A model generated the notes under the pieces. The model searched no databases and was not told where the DNA came from. It saw only the letters and a program-made list of their open reading frames with translations. DNA of 64,000 nucleotides. It comes from Zoogloeaceae bacterium (lineage in GTDB: Bacteria > Pseudomonadota > Gammaproteobacteria > Burkholderiales > Rhodocyclaceae). The DNA lies in contig JACKMA010000003.1 of the NCBI GenBank assembly GCA_024235635.1, positions 186,001-250,000 of the forward strand. The letters run 5' to 3'. The position numbers were made by a program, and so were the translations under genes. Numbering within the stretch: position 1 is the first letter of the stretch; every line of letters starts with the position of its first letter. Shown piece by piece: positions 7,526 through 16,742 of this stretch.

Positions 7526-8278
7526 CTATTTCATCATCAAGCGCAGCGCGATCGCCATCGTCGTCACGACGATCACCGGCCGCACCAGGGCAGTGCCGCG
7601 ATTGATGACCAGGCCGGAGCCGAGGCGAGCGCCGATGATCTGGGCGACGGCCATTGCCGCCACCAGCGACCAGACCACGTGGCCGCCGAGGACGAACACG
7701 GTCATCGACGCGAAATTGGTGATCAGCACCACCGGTTTGGTACTGGCCGTGGCTCGGCGCATGTTGAAGCCGCGCAGCCCGGCGAAGGCGGCGGCCGCGA
7801 TCGAGCCCATGCCCGGGCCGAAGAAGCCACCGTAGACGCCGAGCCCGCCGCCGACCAGCGGCGCGAACAGCCGGGTCGACAGTCGCGGCGGACTGTCGAC
7901 ATCGGCAATGCGCGGCGAGAACGCGAAGTAGGCGGCCAGCAGGATCAGCATCGGCGGCAGCAGCGCTTCGAGCACCACCGCGTCGAGTTGCTGCACCAGC
8001 CAGGTGCCGGCCAGCGCGCCGGCGAGTGCCCACGCCAGGGTCGCCCGCAACGGCGCGAGTTGGAGCTGGCCGCTGCGGAAGTAGTTGACCGCCGACGACA
8101 GCGTGCCGAACACGCTCTGGCACTTGTTGGTGGCCAGCGCCTGTACCGGCGGCAGGCCGGCCCACAACAGGCATGGCAGCACGATCATGCCGCCGGCGCC
8201 GGCGATCGAGCTGACGAAGCCACCGCTGAAGGCCGCCACCATCAGCCCCGCGATTGCGAGTGGCGAAACCTCAGCCAC
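7526..8278 (-). CDS. TauE/SafE-family membrane transporter
   Basis: A 250-residue membrane protein with about eight hydrophobic segments and two copies of the family's glycine-rich loop (FVSSIAGAGGMIVLPCLL near residue 20 and VYGGFFGPGMGS near residue 148). TauE/SafE proteins are proposed exporters of sulfite or sulfonates; the substrate here is unknown. The GTG at 8278 is the first start before the conserved helix, and it overlaps the upstream methyltransferase gene by eight bases, implying coupled translation. The longer open frame upstream is the methyltransferase read in another frame. Confidence 0.85.
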   Translation of the reverse strand: MAEVSPLAIAGLMVAAFSGGFVSSIAGAGGMIVLPCLLWAGLPPVQALATNKCQSVFGTLSSAVNYFRSGQLQLAPLRATLAWALAGALAGTWLVQQLDAVVLEALLPPMLILLAAYFAFSPRIADVDSPPRLSTRLFAPLVGGGLGVYGGFFGPGMGSIAAAAFAGLRGFNMRRATASTKPVVLITNFASMTVFVLGGHVVWSLVAAMAVAQIIGARLGSGLVINRGTALVRPVIVVTTMAIALRLMMK

Positions 8279-9032
8279 CGGCCGGCCGATGGGCGACGAA
8301 ACGCAGGCGCACGTAGTCAGCGTGCCAGCGGCCGGCTTCGTCGCACAAGGCACCGCGCAAGGTGTCGACGAGCTCGGCGACGCAGGCGTTGCGGCGCCCG
8401 GCCGGCAGGCGCGACAGGTAGGGCTTGCCGAAGGTCTGCAGCCAACCGCCGACATCACCCGGCAGCGGCGTCGGCCGCGCGAACGACTCGATCGCGTCGA
8501 CCACCAGGCCAGCGGCCTCGAGGCGGGCGCGATAGTCCGCCGGCGTCGGGAAGTACCACGGGCAGTCGGTCGCCGCACCGCGGCATTCAAGCGCGTGTTC
8601 CAGCGCCGCGACGATGCGACCGACGTTGCCGTGACCGCCGAATTCGCCGACGAAGCGACCGCCGGGCACGAGGGCACGATGGACGCCGGCGAGCACGGCA
8701 TCGGGCTCGGTCATCCAGTGCAGCGCAGCGTTCGAGAACACCGCGTCGAAAGGCGCGTCGAAGTGCAACGCATGGCCGTCCATCACGTGCGCATCGATGC
8801 CGCGCGCCCGCGCGGCCGCGATCATCCCGGCGCTGGCGTCGACCCCGACCACCGCGCAGCCGGCGTCGATAAGATGCCGGGTCAAGGCGCCGTCGCCGCA
8901 GCCGAGATCGAGGATGCGTTCACCGGCTCGTGGCGCCAGCAGGCGCAGCAGCGGCTCGCCGAGCTGGGGCACGAAACCCGCGTTGCGCTGGTATTGCGCA
9001 GGGTCCCAATCACAGGCGCTGCCTTTCGGCAT
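8271..9032 (-). CDS. SAM-dependent class I methyltransferase, trans-aconitate-methyltransferase-like
   Basis: A 253-residue Rossmann-fold methyltransferase. Motif I is ILDLGCGDGALT, motif II VVGVDASAGMIAAARA, and the FDAVFSNAALHWM segment is typical of the Tam/UbiE-like group. The start at 9032 is set by AAAGGAG eight bases upstream. It overlaps the TauE/SafE gene and follows the LysR gene by 82 bases, all on minus. The substrate is not evident; aconitate methylation is only a family resemblance. Confidence 0.82.
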   Translation of the reverse strand: MPKGSACDWDPAQYQRNAGFVPQLGEPLLRLLAPRAGERILDLGCGDGALTRHLIDAGCAVVGVDASAGMIAAARARGIDAHVMDGHALHFDAPFDAVFSNAALHWMTEPDAVLAGVHRALVPGGRFVGEFGGHGNVGRIVAALEHALECRGAATDCPWYFPTPADYRARLEAAGLVVDAIESFARPTPLPGDVGGWLQTFGKPYLSRLPAGRRNACVAELVDTLRGALCDEAGRWHADYVRLRFVAHRPAGG

Positions 9033-9114
9033 CAGCACCGCTCCTTTGTCAATCGCTCGCAAAGCGCTTGAGTTTGCCATGTGCAGGCCCGTCCTGCTGT
9101 CGACGTCGTGACAG

Positions 9115-10005
9115 CTACCAGGCTTCACAGGCAAATCGCGCCACCAGGAAGTCCAGCAGCGCGCGCACTGCCGGGCTCAAGCGTCGGCGCGACGGATAAA
9201 GCGCCTGGATGGTCAGCTCCGGCGGCTGCCAATCGGGGAGCACCACCACCAGCGAGCCGTCCGCGATCAACGGTTCAGCCAAGTAGCGCGGCTGCAGGCC
9301 GATGCCGGCGCCGGCCCGGGCCGCGCTGGTCATCATCATCGTCTCGTTGGTGCCGAAGCGCACCGGCACCTGCACTTCGCGCACGTCGCCGTCACGCGCC
9401 AGCCGCCACAGGCCGCGCCCGAAGCGGGCATGTCCAAGGCAGCGGTGGCCGGCGAGCTCTTCCGGCCGGCACGGCACGCCGTTGCGGGCGAGATAGCCCG
9501 GCGCCGCCACCAGCAGCGAGCGGCAGCGGGCGAGCGGCCGCGCGACCAGGCCGGGATCGGCCTCGGCGGTGATTCGGATCGCCAGGTCGATGCGCTCGCG
9601 CACCAGATCGACCGCCGCGTCACCAACCTCGAGGGTCACCGCCAGGCGTGGATGCGAGGCCAGGAAATCGGCGATGGCCGGCGCCAGATGCGCCTGCCCG
9701 AACGAGGCCGCACAGGTAACTCGCAAATCGCCGCGCAGATCGTCGGCCTGCTGCGCGACGTCGGCCTCGAGCTCGTCGGTCAGCTCGATCACCTGGCGGC
9801 AGCGACGCAGACACTGTTCGCCGGCGTCGGTCAGCGACAGACGCCGGGTCGTGCGGTGCATCAGGCGTACGTCGAGCCACTGCTCCAGCGTGGCGACATG
9901 GCGGGTGACCATGGCCCGCGACAGGTCGAGGCGTTCGGCCGCGGCGCTGAAGCTGCCCCGCTCGGCGACCTCGGCAAACACCCGCATGGCCATCAGTCGA
10001 TCCAT
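9115..10005 (-). CDS. LysR-family transcriptional regulator
   Basis: A 296-residue LTTR. The N-terminal helix-turn-helix (FAEVAERGSFSAAAERLDLSRAMVTRHVATLE) and the periplasmic-binding-like effector domain (about residues 90-290) have standard length. The sequence type resembles the large AaeR/DsdC-like group often annotated as CrgA-like, whose ligand cannot be predicted. It is divergent from the metallo-beta-lactamase-fold gene at 10129, with 123 AT-richer bases between them, and so probably controls that gene and itself. Confidence 0.9.
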   Translation of the reverse strand: MDRLMAMRVFAEVAERGSFSAAAERLDLSRAMVTRHVATLEQWLDVRLMHRTTRRLSLTDAGEQCLRRCRQVIELTDELEADVAQQADDLRGDLRVTCAASFGQAHLAPAIADFLASHPRLAVTLEVGDAAVDLVRERIDLAIRITAEADPGLVARPLARCRSLLVAAPGYLARNGVPCRPEELAGHRCLGHARFGRGLWRLARDGDVREVQVPVRFGTNETMMMTSAARAGAGIGLQPRYLAEPLIADGSLVVVLPDWQPPELTIQALYPSRRRLSPAVRALLDFLVARFACEAW

Positions 10006-10128
10006 CAATTAGTCCGTTTTGTGCAACAAACAAGGCACATTTTAGCCGTATATCCGACATTCATTCGCACATAAAGTGATCCCGCACGCACCAAGCTCCC
10101 AGACCAATCCGACATGAGGATTCCGACC

Positions 10129-10989
10129 ATGAAACGCATCATCGCCGGCGCAGCGCTCGCCGCCACGATTGCCACCGCCCACGCCGGGCAAGCCCTGGAA
10201 CTCGCCGTCATCAATGGCGACGCCGCCAGCTTCCACGTCAATGCCGTCCTCGTCAGCGGTCCGACCGAAGCGATCCTGGTCGATACCGGTTTCACCCGTG
10301 CCGACGCCCTGCGCATCGCCGCGCGGGTGCTCGACAGCGGCAAGCGACTGAAGGCGATCTACGTCAGCCAGGCCGATCCCGACTACTATTTCGGCGCCGC
10401 CACCCTGGCCGCGCTCTTTCCGGACGTGCCGATCGTGGCGGCACCCGCCGTGCTCGACCGGATGCGGGCCAAGGCCGAGGCCAAGCGCGACTTCTGGTGG
10501 CCGAAGATGGGCGACAATGCGCCGCGCCGCATGGCGCTGCCGCAGCCGCTCTCGGGCAGCACGCTCGCCATCGACGGCGAGGTCCTAGAGATCCGCGGCC
10601 TGCAGGGCCCGCTGGCCCATCGCCCCTACGTCTGGATTCCGTCGTCCAAGGCCGTGGTCGGCAACATCGCGGTGTTCTCCGGGCTGCACGTGTGGACCGC
10701 CGACACCCCGGGTGCGGCGCTTCGCCAGGCCTGGCTGGCCCAACTCGACGAGATCGCCGCGTTGCATCCAACCACCGTGGTGCCGGGACACATGGCGGCG
10801 GGCGCCGCCACCGACCTGTCGGCCGTCGGCTTCACCCGCGACTACCTGCTGCTGTTCGACGCCGAGGCCGGCCAGGCGAAGGACAGTGGCACGCTGATCG
10901 CGGCGATGCAACGCGCCTACCCCGAGGCCGGGCTCGGCATCGCGCTCGACATCGGCGCCAAGGTCGCCACCGGCGAGATGGCCTGGTAG
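10129..10989 (+). CDS. Exported MBL-fold protein with altered metal motif
   Basis: A 286-residue protein with a cleavable signal peptide (MKRIIAG...TAHAGQA) and a metallo-beta-lactamase fold: AILVDTGFTRADAL is the usual second strand and loop. The HxHxDH metal motif is replaced by SQADPDYYFG, so two of the three usual ligands are missing; the later GHM (VVPGHMAAG) is kept. Some MBL subgroups carry a DPD-YFG version, so this may be family-typical, but both His of the first motif are absent here. I start at 10129 (TGAGGA upstream) rather than at 10114. It is divergent from a LysR gene that may regulate it. Confidence 0.78.
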   Translation: MKRIIAGAALAATIATAHAGQALELAVINGDAASFHVNAVLVSGPTEAILVDTGFTRADALRIAARVLDSGKRLKAIYVSQADPDYYFGAATLAALFPDVPIVAAPAVLDRMRAKAEAKRDFWWPKMGDNAPRRMALPQPLSGSTLAIDGEVLEIRGLQGPLAHRPYVWIPSSKAVVGNIAVFSGLHVWTADTPGAALRQAWLAQLDEIAALHPTTVVPGHMAAGAATDLSAVGFTRDYLLLFDAEAGQAKDSGTLIAAMQRAYPEAGLGIALDIGAKVATGEMAW

Positions 10990-11043
10990 CGACCACTTGC
11001 GACGACCCACCCGTCGCTGCGCGACACCCTCCCCCGGGGAGGG

Positions 11044-11078
11044 GAGCGCCCCCTTCGGGCGGCCGGGCGGGGGCGCTC
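11044..11078. terminator. Hairpin between convergent genes
   Basis: A perfect 10-bp stem (GAGCGCCCCC / GGGGGCGCTC) with a 15-base loop that itself contains GGGCGGCCGGGC. It lies between two genes ending toward each other and overlaps the stop codon of the cupin gene. There is no T-run on either strand, so it may act as a Rho-type barrier or be a REP-like element. Confidence 0.45.
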
Positions 11079-11892
11079 AGCCCGTCGTCCGCACGAACAG
11101 CAGCGCGCCGTCGCGGCTGGCCAGTTCGCTGTGGCCGCTGTCGCCGGCGGCGCAGCGCTGGTAGTCGCCGGGCTGCATCGACCAGTCGTCGACGGCGAGA
11201 TCACCCTGCACCAGCAGGCATTCGTCACCGAGCGCCGGCAGGCTGCCGGAGAAGCGCGTCCCGGGCGCAATGCGAAGCATCGCCGAGCGGCCGTCGGCGC
11301 CGCGGTACAAGGTGCGGGCATCGACGCCGTCGCCGCGCGGCTGCCAGCCGCCGTCACCGGCACGGATCGTCCGCGGCGACCCACCCCCTCCCGGCACCAG
11401 CGCGGTGACGAGGTCGCGCAGGGCTTCGGCGGGGTGGCCGATCGGCGTGCCCCGCAGGTAGAACAGCGCGCCGCCGTGGCTGGTCACCCGACCATGCCGG
11501 CTGTCGGCCGGCGCCAGGTGATAGTCGCCCGGCTGCACGACGATGTCGCCCAGGCGGACATCGCCACGCAGGACCACGCATTCCTCGTTCTCGTGATGGC
11601 GGTGGAACGGCAACGAAGCGCCGGGGGCGAGCTCGATCATCACCGCCCGCTGCTCTGGGTCGAGCCGATGGACCCGCACGCCGGGCAGCATGCGCTGCCA
11701 GTCCGCCTGTGACAGCGGCACCCGGATGAAGCCCTCGCCCGCCGCGCGAGCCCTGGTCGCACGGGCCAGCAGGCGCCCGCGCAAAGGCTCGCTGCGCGAG
11801 GGTTCCAGGGGGATCGGTGTCAGCGCTTCGGACAAGGCCCGCTCCACGGTTTCGTCCCGATCATCGGGATCCAGGTGATTCGATTTGCTCAT
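11077..11892 (-). CDS. ChrR-type cupin anti-sigma factor
   Basis: A 271-residue protein with an N-terminal segment (residues 1-60) and two cupin repeats, the first with the metal-binding pattern FHRHHENEECVVLRG near residue 97 and the second ending around residue 265 with weaker metal residues. ChrR proteins bind Zn in an N-terminal anti-sigma domain and sense oxidants with the cupin. The classical HxxxCxxC zinc motif of the anti-sigma domain is not obvious here, so the mechanism may differ. Its ATG overlaps the sigma gene's stop as ATGA, the standard sigma/anti-sigma arrangement. Confidence 0.8.
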   Translation of the reverse strand: MSKSNHLDPDDRDETVERALSEALTPIPLEPSRSEPLRGRLLARATRARAAGEGFIRVPLSQADWQRMLPGVRVHRLDPEQRAVMIELAPGASLPFHRHHENEECVVLRGDVRLGDIVVQPGDYHLAPADSRHGRVTSHGGALFYLRGTPIGHPAEALRDLVTALVPGGGGSPRTIRAGDGGWQPRGDGVDARTLYRGADGRSAMLRIAPGTRFSGSLPALGDECLLVQGDLAVDDWSMQPGDYQRCAAGDSGHSELASRDGALLFVRTTG

Positions 11893-12488
11893 GACGCCCG
11901 TGCACTCCCCTGCGCCCCGGCCAGCAACGCAGTCCTCAAGCTGGACAGCGCGCGCCGGATGTGTGACTTGACGGTCCCCAGCGGCAGGCTCGACTGCCGG
12001 GCGATCTCCTCGTGCGACAACCCGCGGAAGAAGGCCAGCGCCACCAGTTGCCGCGGCAGCGCCCCGAGTTGGAGCAGCGCCTCGTGCAGGCGCTGGTGGT
12101 CCTGCGCGACCGCCAGCAGCTCCGGCACGTCGGCTGCGTTCACCAGCGCGTCGCCGGCGATTTCCGCCGGTTCGGGATGGCAGATGGCATCGTCCCGGCG
12201 GCGCAGCGCGTCGAGGGCCCGGCTGCGGGCCATCACCAGCAGCCAGCCGAGGGGCCGACCACGCGCCGGGTCGAAGCGTGAGGCCTGCTGCCAGGCCGCG
12301 AAGAACACGTCCTCGACCACCTCTTCCGCCAGCATCGCCTCACCGACGATGCGCAGCACCAGCCCATGCACCCGCGCCAGCGTCAGGTCGTAGAACTCGC
12401 CCAGCGCCTGCTCGTCGCCGGCGGCCATGCGCTCGATCAGTCGATCGAGCTCGTTCTGGTCCGATGTCCGCGTTGCCGGTTCGCTCAT
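11889..12488 (-). CDS. ECF sigma factor (RpoE/ChrR-linked, ECF11-like)
   Basis: A 199-residue extracytoplasmic-function sigma factor: region 2 (ALGEFYDLTLARVHGLV through RPLGWLLVMARSRALD) and region 4 (FFRGLSHEEIARQSSLPLGTVKSHIRRAL). The start at 12488 is set by AAAGAGA nine bases upstream. It is co-transcribed with, and overlaps, the cupin anti-sigma gene, and is divergent from the DUF4331 gene set, which it may control. I could not identify a convincing ECF11-type promoter in the 211-base divergent region, so that link is by position. Confidence 0.88.
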   Translation of the reverse strand: MSEPATRTSDQNELDRLIERMAAGDEQALGEFYDLTLARVHGLVLRIVGEAMLAEEVVEDVFFAAWQQASRFDPARGRPLGWLLVMARSRALDALRRRDDAICHPEPAEIAGDALVNAADVPELLAVAQDHQRLHEALLQLGALPRQLVALAFFRGLSHEEIARQSSLPLGTVKSHIRRALSSLRTALLAGAQGSARAS

Positions 12489-12699
12489 GTCGGTCTCTTT
12501 CGCCACTCCTCATGCCGGTCTACGCAGCGATCGACGATCCGGATGCAGTCGGGCATCGATTGCCCGGATTCTGCCGTGCAGTGCATCCAGTCTGCCCGTT
12601 GCACGCGTATCGAGCACAAGCAGTGCCATCCGGTACTGCCGCGACGCGGGTTCCGCAGCCGCGGGCCCTCGCGAAACCGACCCAAGCAAGGGAGCGATC

Positions 12700-14190
12700 A
12701 TGACACCGAGCCTTACCCCCACCCGCTGGCGCCACCGCGCGCTGCTGGCGCTGGCCACCGCGCTGGCCGCGACCGCGGTCCAGGCATCGAGCCACCGCGA
12801 GGCGCCCTTCATCACCACCGCACCCAAGGTGGACGGCACCGATTTCTACATGTTCCGCAGCTACGAGTCCGGCCGCGGCGATTTCGTGACGCTGATCGCC
12901 AATTACCAGCCGCTGCAGGACGCCTACGGCGGCCCCAACTACTTCTCGATGGACCCGGACGCGCTCTACGAGATCCATGTCGATCAGGACGGCGACGCCC
13001 GCGCGGACATCAGCTTCCAGTTCCGCTTCGCCAACGAACTGCAGGGCATCGCGCTCGACGTCGGCGGCAAGGAAGTCATGATTCCGCTGGTGCAGGCCGG
13101 TCCTTTGTCCGGCGTCAATCCGCCGGCATCCAATCTGCGCGAGACCTATACGGTCGACGTCGTCTACGGCGATCGCCGCTCGGGCCGGCGCGAGCGGCTG
13201 ACCAGCCTCGACGGCGCGACCCGCTTCGACAAGCCGGTGGACAACATCGGCGACAAGACCTTCGGCGGTGCCGGGCAATACGCCAATTATGCAATGCAGC
13301 ACCAGTACGACGTCTCGGTACCCGGATGCGCGATGCCGGCGCGGCTGTTCGTCGGCCAGCGCAAGGATCCGTTCGCAGTCAACCTCGGCAAGATCTTCGA
13401 CCTCGTCAACCTCGATCCGCTGGGACCCGCCGATGCGGCGCCCAACACCATCGACGACAAGAACGTGACGACACTGGCGCTGGAGATCGCGATCGATTGC
13501 CTGCGCGGGGCCGACCCGGTGATCGGCGCCTGGACCACCGCCAGCCTGCGCCAGGGCCGACTGCTGGCACCGCGCCCCGGCCGCGGCCACAAACGCAACG
13601 AGCGCAACGGCGGCGCCTGGGTGCAGGTCTCGCGACTCGGCATGCCGCTGGTCAACGAAGTGGTGATCGGACTGGGCGACAAGGACGCCTTCAACGGGTC
13701 GCAACCGGCCGACGACGGCCAGTTCGCCGACTACGTCACCAACCCGACCCTGCCGGCCCTGCTCGAGCTGCTGTTCTCGGTGCCGGCACCGACCAACTTT
13801 CCGCGCAACGATCTGGTCGCCGCCTTCCTCACCGGCGTCCAGGGCGTGAACCAGCCGGCCGCCGTCACGCCCGCCGAGATGCTGCGCCTGAACACCGACA
13901 TCGCGCCGACGCCGGCCAGCGCCCAACACAACCTCGGCGTGCTCGGCGGCGACCTGGCAGGTTTCCCGAACGGACGCCGACCCGGCGACGACGTGGTCGA
14001 TGCGGCGCTGCGCGTGGCGATGGGTGCCTTGTGCGTGGCCACCGGTGACAGCGACAGCCTGCAGGTCGGCTGCCGGCCGGGCGACGCGCCCGTGGGCGGC
14101 GCGCCGCTCACCGACGGCGTGATCCAGCATGTCGGCCAGTTCTCGACCGGCTTCCCGTATCTGCAGAGCCCGATCGCGGGTTCCGACTGA
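12700..14190 (+). CDS. DUF4331-family exported protein
   Basis: A 496-residue exported protein; signal peptide cleavage falls near AVQA-SSHREAP, and SSHREAPFI is the hallmark N-terminus of mature DUF4331 proteins. The family also shows the DGTDFYMFRSYE and YFSMDPDALYEI segments seen here. Function is unknown; members are often encoded near ECF sigma factors and TPR/HupE-like genes. AAGGGAG precedes the start. It is first of a four-gene set (lipoprotein, TPR, HupE-like), with the following start 13 bases after its stop. Confidence 0.85.
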   Translation: MTPSLTPTRWRHRALLALATALAATAVQASSHREAPFITTAPKVDGTDFYMFRSYESGRGDFVTLIANYQPLQDAYGGPNYFSMDPDALYEIHVDQDGDARADISFQFRFANELQGIALDVGGKEVMIPLVQAGPLSGVNPPASNLRETYTVDVVYGDRRSGRRERLTSLDGATRFDKPVDNIGDKTFGGAGQYANYAMQHQYDVSVPGCAMPARLFVGQRKDPFAVNLGKIFDLVNLDPLGPADAAPNTIDDKNVTTLALEIAIDCLRGADPVIGAWTTASLRQGRLLAPRPGRGHKRNERNGGAWVQVSRLGMPLVNEVVIGLGDKDAFNGSQPADDGQFADYVTNPTLPALLELLFSVPAPTNFPRNDLVAAFLTGVQGVNQPAAVTPAEMLRLNTDIAPTPASAQHNLGVLGGDLAGFPNGRRPGDDVVDAALRVAMGALCVATGDSDSLQVGCRPGDAPVGGAPLTDGVIQHVGQFSTGFPYLQSPIAGSD

Positions 14191-14203
14191 GGAGGGCGAC
14201 GGC

Positions 14204-14464
14204 ATGCGAAGCACGCAGACCACCTTCGTTGCCGTCGTCGCCGCACTCGCCTTGGGCGCTTGCGGCGGCGGCAGCAGCAGCGACGACGACAATCCGGCAG
14301 CCCCCGGGGCCGGCCAGCCGCCGGCCGCGGCGGCAGCGTCGGTCGATGGCTTCATCGGCTACCTGCAGCAGATCACCGCCGACCAGAGCGAGACCGCGGC
14401 GGCGGTGGACGTCGGTGCCTTCGCTGCACCGACCAGCGACACCGACGAGCCGACCCCGCTATGA
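14204..14464 (+). CDS. Small Ser/Asp-rich lipoprotein
   Basis: An 86-residue predicted lipoprotein: a short signal (TFVAVVAALALGAC) puts the lipidated Cys near residue 20, followed by GGGSSSDDD and an Ala/Pro-rich linker. No known domain is visible. GGAGGG lies upstream. It sits between the DUF4331 gene and the TPR gene, and its stop overlaps the TPR ATG as ATGA, so it belongs to the same operon. It could be a membrane-tethered partner of the DUF4331 protein; that is inference. Confidence 0.7.
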   Translation: MRSTQTTFVAVVAALALGACGGGSSSDDDNPAAPGAGQPPAAAAASVDGFIGYLQQITADQSETAAAVDVGAFAAPTSDTDEPTPL

Positions 14465-15591
14465 CGCCGATCGCAAGGCTGATCGCGTCCGCGCTGCTGT
14501 GGGCGGGCGTCAGCGCCCTGGCCCATGCGGCGCCGAGCGTGCCCACCGACGACGATACCGTGGTGGCACGGCTGCCCGCCCGCATCGCTCCGGCGCGGCA
14601 CGGCGGCCGTGCCGCCTCCGACCCGCAGGCGGCATTGCAGGCCGCGCAGGACTACCTGCAGGCGGCCCGCGAACAGGGCGACGCCCGCTTCGCCGGCCTC
14701 GCGATCGGCGCGCTGCAGGCCTGGCGGCAACCACGGCGGGACCCGCTCGACATCGTCGTGATGCAGGCGACGCTGGCCCAGCACGTACACGACTTCGAGC
14801 GGGCGGCCGAACTGCTGCAGGTGGCCGTATCCCGCGCGCCGGACGACGCCCAGGCCTGGCTGACGCTGGCCACCGTACGGCGCGTGCAGGGCCGGCTGCC
14901 CGCTTCGGACGCGGCCTGCGTGCGGCTGGCCGGTGCCGGGCAGCCGGTCTATGCCGCCGCCTGCCTGGCCGAGAACCGGGCGCTGCGAGGCGACACCGGC
15001 GCCGCCCGTGCCGCCTTCCGGCGCCTGCTTGCCGGCAATCACGAAGCTGCCCTCGCCGCCTGGCTGCAGGTTGGCATGGCACAGGCCTGCGAACTCGCCG
15101 GCGAGCCGTCCGCAGCCGAAATCCACTACCGGTCCGCGCTGGCGGTGGCGCCAATGCCGTTTGCCCACCTCGCACTGGCCGACCTGCTGCTCGATACCGG
15201 TCGACCGGGCGCGGCGGAGGCCGTGCTCAGCGACATGCCGGAGAGCGACGCCGTGCTGCTGCGCCGAGCAATCGCGGCGCGTGCACTCGGCCGTGACGAT
15301 GCCGCCGAACAGGCGCGGCGACTGGCCGAGCGCTTCGCTGCTGCAAGCGCCCGGGGCGACGACGGCAGCCACCTGCGGGAGCGCGCGCGCTTCGCACTGG
15401 CGCTCGCCGGGGATCTCCGCGAGGCCCGGCGGCTTGCTCGCCGCAACCTCGAGCGACAACGGGAACCGGCAGACTGGCTGATCCTCGCCCGGGCCGACGC
15501 CGCCCTCGGCGACCAGGACAGTCTGCGCCTGACGCGGGCGAAGATGACCGACTCGGGGGTGCGTGATGCCCGCATCGAAGCGTTGCGTTGA
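14461..15591 (+). CDS. Exported tetratricopeptide-repeat protein
   Basis: A 376-residue protein with a signal peptide (cleavage near LAHA-APS) followed by Ala/Leu-rich helical pairs typical of TPR repeats from about residue 60 to the end (for example AELLQVAVSRAPDDAQAWLTLATV). TPRs serve as protein-binding scaffolds, here in the periplasm. Its start overlaps the lipoprotein stop, and its last 26 bases overlap the HupE-like gene, so the cluster is tightly coupled. No enzyme motif is seen. Confidence 0.82.
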   Translation: MTPIARLIASALLWAGVSALAHAAPSVPTDDDTVVARLPARIAPARHGGRAASDPQAALQAAQDYLQAAREQGDARFAGLAIGALQAWRQPRRDPLDIVVMQATLAQHVHDFERAAELLQVAVSRAPDDAQAWLTLATVRRVQGRLPASDAACVRLAGAGQPVYAAACLAENRALRGDTGAARAAFRRLLAGNHEAALAAWLQVGMAQACELAGEPSAAEIHYRSALAVAPMPFAHLALADLLLDTGRPGAAEAVLSDMPESDAVLLRRAIAARALGRDDAAEQARRLAERFAAASARGDDGSHLRERARFALALAGDLREARRLARRNLERQREPADWLILARADAALGDQDSLRLTRAKMTDSGVRDARIEALR

Positions 15592-16705
15592 ACGGCTGGC
15601 GGCAGCCGTCGTGATTCTCGTCATGGTGCTGCTGCCGGCCGCCGCCTTCGCCCACAAGGCCAGCGACAGTTACCTGACGATCGGGCCGGTGCGTGACGGC
15701 GCCGCCGACCTGCGCTGGGACATCGCCCTGCGCGACCTCGACCTGGCATTGGATCTCGACGCCGATCGCGATCGCCGGCTGCGCTGGGGCGAGGTGCGCA
15801 GCCGCCTGCCCGAGATTGCTGCCTATGCCGAGGCGGCCCTGGTGTTCGAGCGGGGCGATTGCCGCTTCGCGCTGCACCCCCTGGGCGTCGAAACCCGCAG
15901 CGACGGCAATTACCTGGCGATGGCCGCCCGGCTGCAGTGCCCGACCGGCGGCATGACGCGAATCGCCTACCGCCTGCTCGGCGAGCTCGATCCGACCCAC
16001 CGCGGCCTGTTGCGCGTCGATCACGGCGACGGCACCAGTGCGGCACTGTCGCTCGACCCCAATGACGGCGAGCAGGCGCTGCCGGCGGCGGGCAGCTCGG
16101 GCTTCGCAGCCTTCTTCGCCGACGGCGTGCATCACATCCTGGTCGGCTACGACCACCTGCTGTTCCTGCTCTGCCTGATGATACCGGCCGTTCTGCGCCG
16201 GGACCGCGACGGCTGGTGCCTGGTGAGGGCGCCGCGCGACGCGCTACTGCCATTGCTGAAGACGGTGACGCTGTTCACCCTCGCCCACTCGGTGACGCTG
16301 GCGCTGGCCAGCCTCGACATCGTGCGACTGCAGCCGCGCTGGGTCGAGGCGGCGATCGCCGTCAGCATCGTGCTGGCCGCCCTGCACAACCTGCGGCCGC
16401 GATGGCCCGGTGCCGAACCGGTGCTGGCCTTCGGTTTCGGCCTGGTGCACGGCTTCGGCTTCGCCAACGCGCTGGCCGGACTGTCGCTGCCGCCCGGCGG
16501 ATTCGCGCTCGCCTTGCTGGGGTTCAACCTCGGCGTCGAGGCCGGTCAGTTGCTGGTGGTCGCGACGGCCACGCTGGTGCTGCTGGCGCTCGGCGGCCAA
16601 CGACGAGTCGCCCGGTTGCTGCTGCCGGCCGCGTCGTACGCCGCGATCGCGGTCGGCGCCATCTGGGCGGTCGAGCGCGTGTTCGAGTTGGCGATCATCT
16701 CCTAG
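15566..16705 (+). CDS. HupE/UreJ-like membrane protein
   Basis: A 379-residue protein with a signal peptide, a soluble periplasmic domain (about residues 30-180) and six to seven membrane helices in the C-terminal half. GVHHILVGYDHLLFLLCL and the FTLAHSVTLALA and FGLVHGFGFANAL motifs are diagnostic of the HupE/UreJ_2 family, whose conserved His residues suggest metal binding or transport. The function of this longer form is not established. It ends the cluster with DUF4331, lipoprotein and TPR genes. An adjacent GTG at 15563 could equally start it. Confidence 0.85.
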   Translation: MPASKRCVERLAAAVVILVMVLLPAAAFAHKASDSYLTIGPVRDGAADLRWDIALRDLDLALDLDADRDRRLRWGEVRSRLPEIAAYAEAALVFERGDCRFALHPLGVETRSDGNYLAMAARLQCPTGGMTRIAYRLLGELDPTHRGLLRVDHGDGTSAALSLDPNDGEQALPAAGSSGFAAFFADGVHHILVGYDHLLFLLCLMIPAVLRRDRDGWCLVRAPRDALLPLLKTVTLFTLAHSVTLALASLDIVRLQPRWVEAAIAVSIVLAALHNLRPRWPGAEPVLAFGFGLVHGFGFANALAGLSLPPGGFALALLGFNLGVEAGQLLVVATATLVLLALGGQRRVARLLLPAASYAAIAVGAIWAVERVFELAIIS

Positions 16706-16742
16706 GGCACCCGCCCGGTGCCAGGCCCCGCGGCGATCGGCG

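Noticed and set aside
12520..14355. Long minus-strand open frame over the DUF4331 gene
   Set aside because: The plus gene has a signal peptide, ribosome site and family motifs; the minus frame is Arg/His/Gly-rich shadow.
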